This document shows, piece after piece, positions 1 to 9,100 of a DNA stretch of 42,562 nt (position 1 is its first letter; every line of letters starts with the position of its first letter). Made by a program: the position numbers and the translations under genes. The notes beneath the pieces were generated by a model. The model made no database searches. It saw nothing but the letters and a program-made list of their open reading frames with translations, and was not told the origin of the DNA. The DNA comes from Chloroflexota bacterium (lineage in GTDB: Bacteria; Chloroflexota; Anaerolineae; Promineifilales; Promineifilaceae): NCBI GenBank assembly GCA_024638855.1, contig JAHEJP010000003.1, forward strand, positions 1-42,562. Reading direction: 5' to 3'.

Positions 1-72
1 TTCCACGCGCACTGACTGGGCGCACCATTTTGAGGTATAGAGCATGATATCTTTTTCTGACGATTGATCCAT
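1..72 (-). CDS. Glutaredoxin-like protein, N-terminal 24 codons only (cut by left edge)
   Basis: An open frame starts at ATG 72 and runs off the left edge. The 24 visible residues read as the first beta strand and active-site turn of a glutaredoxin/mycoredoxin: a hydrophobic strand (IMLYTS) leads into W-C-A-Q-S at about residues 16-20. In this family the first Cys of a C-x-x-C or C-x-x-S motif attacks disulfides or glutathione mixed disulfides. Here the fourth motif position is Ser, which would make it a monothiol type. No strong Shine-Dalgarno sequence is visible. It lies 80 bp downstream of the CxxC protein on the same strand, so the two may be cotranscribed. The call rests on a short stretch, so another thioredoxin-fold protein is possible. 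Confidence 0.55.
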   Translation of the reverse strand, partial: MDQSSEKDIMLYTSKWCAQSVRVE

Positions 73-152
73 GATAACAGTTTGCCCATTCACGAGTCGA
101 TTGTGGCAGACAAAATCATTTGAAGCGAAATTGTTGATTAGACAGCTAGAAT

Positions 153-494
153 TTAGCCGTCCTCTTCTTCAGAGTCGGTGGGCTGGCTTACCTCTTTCGC
201 TTCATATTCTTCAAGGGAGATGTACCGGCCGCCTTGAATGTCGGCATGCGTCATATTTAGGCCACGATCAAAATGGGCAACCGTTGGTATTCTCTGAAAA
301 CACCGGCTATCCACGATGGTTTTATGCCATTCATAGCCATCATCGGTCGGACTCAGGTCGTATTGTTTATTAATTCGTAAGCGGACCTTTGCCTCGCATC
401 GGTCGCACTGAACGTAAACAAAAAAGCCTTCGGGGTCCGCCTTTCGGTTTTGATTTGAATCTTCACTACCAAATAGTCTCTTTAAGAAGCTCAT
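153..494 (-). CDS. Conserved small CxxC protein, function unknown
   Basis: This 113-residue protein has a basic, hydrophobic N-terminus (MSFLKRLFG), then a C-D-R-C pair at about residues 31-34 and a further R-C near residue 65. The middle is rich in beta strands, and a G-G-R-Y-I-S-x-E-E-Y segment precedes a very acidic tail ending in EEEDG. I recognise the layout from small conserved proteins of Chloroflexota that have no assigned function. The Cys pair could bind a metal together with other ligands, but a complete four-Cys ribbon is not visible. There is no signal peptide or membrane segment. It is transcribed divergently from the M23 fusion gene and lies upstream of the glutaredoxin-like gene, which would fit a redox or metal role, but that is only suggestive. 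Confidence 0.75.
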   Translation of the reverse strand: MSFLKRLFGSEDSNQNRKADPEGFFVYVQCDRCEAKVRLRINKQYDLSPTDDGYEWHKTIVDSRCFQRIPTVAHFDRGLNMTHADIQGGRYISLEEYEAKEVSQPTDSEEEDG

Positions 495-701
495 CGTTTA
501 ATTCTACTGTGAGGTAGTCTTTGAGCAAAATATCCGATCCCTTTTAGTATTTATTTCATCCTTGCGGATCTGAACTAATTCAAATGGTGAAGCGCCGAGG
601 CCACAAGCAAGCGGCGTTCTACTAATAGCCTTTTTCCAATGATGAAACCCGTTTTAATCAATCGCCAGGATCGTTTGCTTCTCACCCATATTTGGGCTAG
701 A

Positions 702-725
702 CTACATGACATAATCTACATGTAG
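702..725. promoter_or_regulatory. Possible operator: perfect 10-bp palindrome plus half-site
   Basis: The divergent intergenic region 495-750 contains no gene. Just upstream of the M23 fusion it holds the palindrome CTACATGTAG (716-725) and a direct copy of its left half, CTACATG, at 702-708. The same 10-bp palindrome occurs at 16028-16037 upstream of the acyl-CoA dehydrogenase. Position suggests an operator, but a pair of identical 10-bp palindromes is not surprising in 42 kb. I could not find a convincing -35/-10 pair here. Confidence 0.2.
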
Positions 726-750
726 TGCCGGTAACTGAATAGGAAACAGG

Positions 751-3078
751 ATGGGGGATTTCAGATTTGAGGTCTGGCCCACAGAATATCCAGTCATAAC
801 GCAACATTTTGGGGCTAATCCATTAAATTATGCGCAATTCGGGCTTCCGGGGCATGATGGCATCGATATCAAAGCTCCTATTGGGAGCAAAGTCTTTTGC
901 GTAGCCCCTGGGGAAGTATTCCGGATCAATAATAATCCGAGCGGGCATAATTATGGCATCCACGTTCGCGTCGCTCACCAGGATGGTTACAAGACTGTCT
1001 ACGCGCATTTGCAAAAAGTGTTCGTACGAACGGGTCAAATCGTCGAAGCAGGCACAGTACTAGGCCTGGCTGATAACACCGGCAACAGCTTCGGTTCGCA
1101 TCTCCACATCACTCTGAAGAAGAAGGACGCCAAATACGATAATTGGCCGTACGAGATAATCGATCCCACCCGGTATTTATTGCCTCTGTTAGGGTGGAAG
1201 AAACCGGCCGGCCCGTTTGTCAAAGGCTGGGTATTGGCCGATTCGATCTTCAGCCATGACGATTTGGCTCAGGTTAATGCCGGCGGCGCAACTTTATATA
1301 TCAATCGCGATATTAAGAAACTCATTCCGGCCGGTACTATCATCGTCGTTCGTATGCAGAAGAAGCCATTTGTCCAGGTGAGCGTTTCCCTTGCTGCCAT
1401 TGGCCTGGACGATCAAGCTAAACCGAAACCGGCGGCCGAACCCCCACCAATTGTATCCACTGTCGATGGTTGGGCTTGGAAACGCTTTCTGACCGTTGCA
1501 GGCAAGCAGGCTGTGGTCGGTTCCCACGGTATCAATCTGAGGACTAGACCAGAACGAAATGCCACCAATATTGGCGTGATCAAAGCCAGCAGCACAGTGA
1601 CCATTATCGGCGCGCCAAAAGAATTGTACATACCGGTTCGCGTCCGGCGCAATGACTTCATAGAACCGGTCAACCTACCCGACCCACCTCCCGATCCGGC
1701 CATCATGCCACCGAAAGAAGGTTATTTGGGCTGGGTCCTGACTCAATTTTTAAGCCCCAATGGCAGGCGACAAGCCTTGACTTCCCGCCTTGGCGTTAAT
1801 TTGCGAAGCAAACCTGATAGAACAGGCCAAACAATTGGCCTTGTAAAAGCCTACGCAACCATCAGCATTGCCGGACCAGCCCGCGGAGAATATACGCCGG
1901 TGCTCACACGCAAGGCGGATGTATTGAATGCAATAGATCCAATACCAAACGTGGCCATGCCGGATCCCTGGCCCAAAGAAGCGACGCCGACGGCTCTGCC
2001 CAAGCCTGATCATGATACAACGCCGGGCTGGGCGTTCACCAATGGTCTAGTTGTTAGCGGATATCAAGCCAAGGTGGCTCGTTATGGTAGTAATTTGAGG
2101 GCGTCGCCACAGCGCGACGCGACGAAGATCGGATTCGTTCCCGCGGGCACACCTATCTCCGTGACAGGGCCCGCCAAGGGGGAATATACGCCGGTGCGCG
2201 TACGAGATGATCTTCTAAAACCGCCTATCGCCGACGATGAGGTTTCAGACCCCGATTCTCAGACCATCGGCCGGGTTCGCATCGGTCTTCACGCCTCGGC
2301 CGATCCGCCCATAAGTGAGGCCGAACACGAGGAATTCGCCGCCCTCCGGCCGAGCATCATCAAGGTACTTTCGTTTCATAGCGCGGAGGATATTCGTCGT
2401 TTGGCAAAGGCGCATCCGGAAGCACAATTTATCGTCAGGGCATTTCTTTCCTTCAGTGGTCGCAACATCAGCCCTGGTAAATTCCTTGAATATACGCTTG
2501 GTGATGTCCGTCGCAGCCTGGATCAGCTGCAAGGCCGGCGGGTGTTAGTGGAATTGCACAACGAACCTAACTTGGCTGAAGAAGGCCTGGGAAGTAGTTG
2601 GTCCGACGGCGCAACCTTCAGCGTATGGTGGCGCGAACTGTTGAAGCGTTATCGTCAGGCGCTTCCCAACGCCCGCTTTATTTTTCCAGGATTAACGCCG
2701 GGCACTACCGTGACAGGAGTGAAACTGGATCACATTCAATTCCTGGAAGCCAGTCGAGCAGCTGTCGAAGCGGCCGATGGTCTGGGTATACATGTTTACT
2801 GGTCAGATGTCCATAGTATGGCGAAGGCTTTGGACCAGGTCGACGATTACATCAGCCGTTTTCGTTCGCGAAATATGTGGATCACTGAAGCCAGTCGAAA
2901 GGGAAGGGGTTTGCCGGCCAACCTAATGGCCCAGGAATATCTACGATTCTGGCGTGAGCTACAAAACCGCCCCGTCATCCAAGGCGTCACTTATTTTGTA
3001 GCCTCGGCCAGCAATCCAAAATTCGCCAGCGAAGTATGGGTTGGCAAGGATATTGGGCGCCTGGTCGGCAGGCGATAG
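751..3078 (+). CDS. M23 metallopeptidase / SH3-like repeats / glycosidase-like fusion
   Basis: This 775-residue protein has three parts. Residues 1-145 form an M23 (LytM) peptidase domain with all expected ligands: H35 and D39 in G-H-D-G-I-D, H86, and H117/H119 in S-H-L-H. This family cleaves peptide cross-links in peptidoglycan. Three SH3-like repeats follow at roughly 255-295, 342-380 and 438-480, each built around N-L-R-(T/S/A)-x-P, separated by proline-rich linkers. Residues about 505-775 resemble a clan GH-A TIM barrel: E605 in H-N-E-P-N is the likely acid/base and E713 in I-T-E-A-S the likely nucleophile. The start follows AGGA, and an in-frame TGA at 736-738 rules out an upstream extension, so the lack of a signal peptide appears genuine. 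Substrates are unknown. Confidence 0.85.
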   Translation: MGDFRFEVWPTEYPVITQHFGANPLNYAQFGLPGHDGIDIKAPIGSKVFCVAPGEVFRINNNPSGHNYGIHVRVAHQDGYKTVYAHLQKVFVRTGQIVEAGTVLGLADNTGNSFGSHLHITLKKKDAKYDNWPYEIIDPTRYLLPLLGWKKPAGPFVKGWVLADSIFSHDDLAQVNAGGATLYINRDIKKLIPAGTIIVVRMQKKPFVQVSVSLAAIGLDDQAKPKPAAEPPPIVSTVDGWAWKRFLTVAGKQAVVGSHGINLRTRPERNATNIGVIKASSTVTIIGAPKELYIPVRVRRNDFIEPVNLPDPPPDPAIMPPKEGYLGWVLTQFLSPNGRRQALTSRLGVNLRSKPDRTGQTIGLVKAYATISIAGPARGEYTPVLTRKADVLNAIDPIPNVAMPDPWPKEATPTALPKPDHDTTPGWAFTNGLVVSGYQAKVARYGSNLRASPQRDATKIGFVPAGTPISVTGPAKGEYTPVRVRDDLLKPPIADDEVSDPDSQTIGRVRIGLHASADPPISEAEHEEFAALRPSIIKVLSFHSAEDIRRLAKAHPEAQFIVRAFLSFSGRNISPGKFLEYTLGDVRRSLDQLQGRRVLVELHNEPNLAEEGLGSSWSDGATFSVWWRELLKRYRQALPNARFIFPGLTPGTTVTGVKLDHIQFLEASRAAVEAADGLGIHVYWSDVHSMAKALDQVDDYISRFRSRNMWITEASRKGRGLPANLMAQEYLRFWRELQNRPVIQGVTYFVASASNPKFASEVWVGKDIGRLVGRR

Positions 3079-3106
3079 AGGCTTGGGCGTTTAGGCACCT
3101 GGGCGC

Positions 3107-6100
3107 TCAGGCTCTGCCTACTAGCTCTCTAAATCTAGGATCGTTTCGAATGGCTTCCAGATCCGGATCACGGCGCGCCCAATCCAATTGAACCTGGTGT
3201 TTTTCCAGGGCAATCCTCAGGAGATCGATGGCTCGATCCGCGTTGCCGGCGATAGCTTCTACGCAGGCTTGATTGTATTCGCTTTCACCGGCTATGAGTT
3301 CTCGAGCCACCCTGATCTCTTTCTCGTAGTCTCGTTGGCGTCCAAGCCGCCTATATAGTCCTGCCAGTGACCCACGCGATAGAGCATCGTCAGGGTTTAA
3401 CTCGATTGCTCTTCTGTAGACTGATAAGGCTTTCTCACTCTGGTCCGTTGCATTATAGACATCGGCCAAATTAGCGAAGGCCGTTGAATTTTGAGGATCT
3501 AGCTGAACCGCTTTTTCAAAGGCAGCCAGTGCTTCTTGCCAGGAATCGTTATCTCGATGGGCATTCCCTAAACCGATGTAGGTCGCTGGATCGCTCGGAT
3601 CAAGTCGCAAGGCTTCTTTATAATTTTCAATGGCATCATCTCCCCGGCCGAGATCGGTTTGAACATCGCCCAGGCCGCGGTGAGCAGCCGGATCTTGACT
3701 CTCCAGGCGAACAGCTCGTTCAAAAGCACTTAGAGCTTCAAAAGGACGCTTTAGGCCTCGATAGATATTGCCCAGACCGATATATGATGGCGTGTGCTTG
3801 GCGTCTATCTTTAGGGCACGCTGGTAAGCGCTAATCGCTTCGTCAATACGCCCTTGGCGGGTAAATACATCGCCGAGCCCAGAACGAGGGGCTGGATCCT
3901 TCGGATCAAGATTGATCGCTTCTTTGTAAGCTCCAAGGGCGCCATCGATATTTCCCAGGCGAAGGTTAACTGTGCCCATTCCTGTGTAAATGGCTGCATG
4001 GTCTGGCACCAGTCGTAATGCTTGTTCATACGCTAACTGGGCCTCCTGATCGCGGCCGAGTTTGATATATGCATCGCCAATTCCGGCTAGGGCTTCGCCG
4101 TTTTGTGGGTCCAGTTCTAATGCTTGTTGTAGGAATTCCAATCCTTGATCGATTTGACCCTTTTGCAGGTAGGCTGTTCCCAAGCCACTGTAGGTGATCG
4201 AATCTTGCGGCGCTAATTTCTGCGCCCGTTCGAAAGAGTCTAGCGCTTCAACACTGCGACCAGTCTTTAAATACAGCCTTCCCAATTGTTGGTGAGCGGC
4301 TGGATCATTTGGATTTACGTTGATCGCATGGCGATAGGCTGTGATAGCGTCGCTCGACCTTCCCATCTCTTTATAGACCCTAGCCGCTCCATGATACGGT
4401 TCGGTATAATCTTCCTGGCGCTCAAGGGCATATTGGTAGGCTCGTAGCGCTTCATCACTGCGACCTTTGGCTTGTTGTATATTGCCAACCCGATAATAGG
4501 CGCCGGCGTTATTCGGATCAAGTCTTAGGGCTTGCCGGTAAGCATCCAACGCTTCATCAACTTGACCTTGGGCATAATATGTGTCGCCGATACCGGTATA
4601 GGCATCGGCTTGTTCGGGTTGTAATTCCAGAGCCTGGATGTAGGCTGCATTCGCTTCTTCGTACAAACCGGCTTCGCTGCGGGCTCTTCCCAGACAAATG
4701 TGTAGATCGGCCGAATCTAGACCTAAGGCTTGAGCTTGTTGTAGCGCTTCCATCGCCTGATCATATTGGCTCAATGTTAGCAAAGCCTTGCCCAGCCTGA
4801 AGTAAGCTAAACGATTTTCAGGATCGAGCTCTAAAGTGCGGCGGAATCCTGCGGCAGCCTCTTCATTTCGGCCTAGTTCAGCCAAAGCCCGGGCATGACC
4901 ATAATGAGCGGCAGCTTGCGTTGGCTCCAGTTCAATGGCTCGTTCATATGCTTCAATAGCTGCCTCGGGTTGGTTGCGATGGGTCAGAACCCGGCCGAGG
5001 TTATGGTATACAGAGGCGTTCTGGTCATCGAACTCTAGAGCTCGCCGGTAAGATGAGTCCGCCTCTGAAAAATGTCCCAACGCCAATTGCGCGTTTCCCA
5101 AACCTTCATGAGCGACTGGATCTTCAGGCGCCAGGGTTATGGCTTTCCTAAATGCTTTTAACGCTCTTTCGTGACTACCCTGTTCGGCGCAAGCCCGACC
5201 CGCGCCTTTTAATGCGGCCACATTGTCCGGTTCTAGATTTAAGGCCTGCCAGAAAGCGGCTAATGACCGACGTAGATTTCCTAGAGCAGCCTCAACTAGC
5301 CCGGTGCCTACGTAGGAACGGGGGCGGGGGGGATACGCTTCTAAAGCTCGCCTATACATCTCGCGGGCATCATGCTGGTTATTTTGAGCGAGATAGATAT
5401 CTCCTAATCCGTTTAGGGCATCTACATTGTTAGGATCGTCGGCCAAGACTTGTTGAAAGACATTGATGGCGCCGTCTGTCCTGCCTAAGGCCGCATAAAG
5501 GTCGCCTAAGTCATTAAGGGATACAGATGCCGGATCCGCGTCCAAGGCCTTCTCGTAGTTGAGCTGCGCTTCCTCGGGTTGGCCTAGAGCCTGGTAAACC
5601 TTACCCATGCCCCGGTAGGCGGCAGCCATCTCCGGTTCGATAGCCAGGGCTTGGTGATAAGCCTCAAGCGCTTCCTGATAACGGCCGGCAACGGCAAAAG
5701 AATCTCCTAGGCCACGATAGGCGTTTGGATCACTATTATTGCGGCTAGTTGCTGCCTCGAAAGCCGAATGGGCTTCCTCCTGACGGCCTGTAGCCAAGTA
5801 TATATCGCCCAGTCCCCGGCGGGGAGCTGCAAGATTGGGCGCTGTCTCCACGGCCGATCGGTAGGCTTCTTCAGACTCGTCATATCTTCCTAAGGCAGCG
5901 TATACATCACCCAGACCTTGATAGGCTAAGCCATCATCGGGATCGTCTTTGACGGCCTGTTGGTAGTGGAGAAGTGCCGAATCGTACCGTCTCAGTTTCT
6001 TGTATTGATCGGCCAGTTGTTGGCGGGATACCTTAATTGAAGGATTAAGCTCAAAAGCCCTTTCATAAGCACGAACCGCATCCTCGGATCGCCCAAACTT

Positions 6101-9100
6101 AATGTAAACGGCCCCCAGGCCGGCCAATGCCACAGGCCAATTTGGCCTAAGGGTTAAAGCTTGCTGGTAAGCCTCTTCCGCTTTTTCTATTTCTCCGGCT
6201 GCCTCATAAGCCTCTGCCAAACCATAGTAGACGTTGGCGTCCTTATTCTGTAGTTCAAGCGATTGCTGATAGGCCACAATTGCTTCAGGATATAAGCCGA
6301 GTTGTCTTTGAATATCTGCCAAACCTGCATAAGCGCCAGCATCACCAGCATTCAAATCGATGGCTAACCTGTAAGCGGCTAATGCTTCCTGGGGGCGATT
6401 CAACCTACGATAAACGTCGGCTAAACCCCGGTGCGGTTCAGATTGTCCGGAATCCAACTCCAGAGAACGTCGGAAACTGAGCATTGCTTTTTCGTGTCTG
6501 TCTGTTGAAGCGTACAAAAGGCCCAGACTCGTTAGGGGAAGTGCCCAATCCGGGCTGAGTTCGGCCGCCTTGCGATAGGCTTTTTCTGCATCTTTATGGC
6601 GGTTGAGTTGCTGGTAAACATCACCTAGCCCATGGTGAACGGCCGCTTCCTGGCTGTCCAATTCATGAGCGCGTTTATATGAAGCCAGTGCTTTGTCGTA
6701 TTCTCCTAGCGACAGAAATGCCCGGCCTAAGCCCAAGTGAGCGTTCAAATGATATGGGTCGATTTTTATGGCTTGCTGATAAGCTTTCAGTGCTTCTTCG
6801 GCTTGGTCCAGCGTCAAGTAGGTGTTTCCTAATCCAGTATAGGCAACCGGATCCTTTGCATTAAGGGCCAATGCTTGTTGATGGGCATCAATTGCTTCGC
6901 CGGTCCGGCCCAATTCCCCGTAAATGTCTCCTAACTTATTAAATGCGCCCGCGTACTTCGAATTTAGTTCGAGGACGCGCTGATAGGCGCTGATGGCCTC
7001 AACTTTCTTTCCTTGGGCTTTATTTAAATCGCCAAGGGCTTCATAGGCATCAGCCGCAGCAGGATCTAATCGAATGGCTGTATCTAAAGCCGAAGCGGCC
7101 TCTTCAAATCGATTGTGCTGGGTGTACAAACGACCAAGGCTGATATATGGGTCTGGATCATCAGGACTATACCTGATGGCTTCACGATACGTCCGCATTG
7201 CCTGCCGTAACTGCCTGAGCTGGACAAGCGTATTGCCGAGACCGATGTAAGCGGCCGCATATTCAGGATCAATATTGATAGCTCGCTCATAAGCCTCGCT
7301 GGCCGCATTGGGCATGTTGAGCTCGAGGTAAACATCGCCCAAGCCTTTTTGCGCCTGGGCTGCTTCTGGAGCCAACTCAAGCGCCCTTTGGTACGTAGCG
7401 ATAGCCTTTTTATATTGACTTTCTTGGACGTAAGCATCACCAAGACCGATCTGGATATCCGCATTGACCGGATCAAGCTCGATGGCCCGCCAATAAGCGG
7501 GCAAAGCCTTGTTTACCAGACCTTGAGCCCGGAAAACATTGCCAAGTCCGTAATAAGCAGGAGCGTAATCCGGATCGATTTCGGATGCTTTTTGGTACGC
7601 TTCTTGAGCTTTAGCAATATCTTTCAATGCGAATAATGCATCGCCCAAACCAACTAGGGATCCTGGGCTTTCCTTATCACGATTAACAGCTCCCTCAAAT
7701 GCTGACAAGGCATCATCGTAATGCCCCAGGGCCAGGTAGATTTCACCCAGACTCTGGTATGAAAACTCGTAGCTGGAATCTATGCTTATCGCATTTTGGT
7801 GCGCCGCTAATGCATCAGCATATCGGCCGCTAGCCCGGTATGCCTGGGCTAAGTTCTCGTAGGTAGCTGCCCTGGTGTCTCCCAAGAGTATCGCTTGTTG
7901 AAAAGCGTCGATGGCCTTATCGTATTGCCTAGCATCGGCATAAAGCTCGCCCTTACCGGCCCAAGGTATGCCGGCCTGGGGATCTAACTCTATCGCTGTA
8001 TCGATAGCCGTTGATGCTGATTCAGGTCTGTGAAGGGTTCTGTAAGCGCTACCGATACCGCAATAGGCTCCAACACATTGCGGATCGATCTCGATCGCTC
8101 GCTGGTAGCTAGACACAGCATTATCAGTTAAACCGGCCGACAGGTAGGCGTCGCCCAGAGCGTTTTGCACATTTGCCCGATCAACCCCCATTTGTTCGGC
8201 TTCCTGTAAAACTTTGAGCGCCTCGTTGGTTCGACCTGAGGCCAAGTACATTTGGCCAAGACCGATGCGCGCATTAACGAACCTGGCATCCTGCTTGATG
8301 GCCCGTTCATACGCGGAAATCGCCTCCTGAGAGTTGCCCATGGCCTGGTGAATTTCCCCTATACCACCATGGCTCATGGCCGATTCTGGGTCCACCCTTA
8401 AGGCCTGGTCGAAAGCTTCTTGCGCTTCCGCATGTTTGTTCTGCGCTTTATAGATATTGCCCAAGGCGCTATATGATGCTGCATGTTGCGGGTTGATTTC
8501 GAGCGCTTGTTGCAGGGCTTGAACAGCTTCATCATATTGTTGGCCTGCTCCCAGGTTGACGCCCTGTAAATACCAGGCGAAGTGTCGTTTGGGAAACCAT
8601 TCCAGGATTCGTTGAAGGAGTCTTTCGACCGTGACATTATAAATTGGACTATAGCGATCATCTGGCCACAGTAAACGATGGGCGAGTAATTCGTAAGCCT
8701 CGGCTAACTGGACTTTTAGCAAAGTGCCCTCGGCCGGCAAGCCAGCCTCCACCTGTTCAAACCACCCTTGAGCAACGTCGAATTGACCCTGTCGGAGAAG
8801 TTGGTTTCCTCTTAGCAGGCTTAATATCGCTTTTCGTTCTGCAGCATTTTCTCCGTCGAGCCAACCCCGTTCTTCAAGGCGAGTCAACACCCGAACCAGT
8901 GCTTGTCCATCCTCAGTAGCCCTAAGAACTTTATATAGCCGCTCGCTACTTTCGCTCAAGCCTTGCCACTCGCCGATGATTTCAACTAAGCCTTTTTGGA
9001 GATCAGGATTGTAGGCCATGCCCTCGACGTACCTGGGAATGACCCAATGCCAGGCCTGCGTCTCATCAACCCAGAAGTAGTAATGGGCTTGATCCAAGAT

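Noticed and set aside
3300-8590. CRISPR array or mobile repeat suggested by the regular periodicity of this region
   Set aside because: The period of about 102 bp is the coding of 34-residue TPRs in one open frame, with diverged units and no short identical repeats or spacers.
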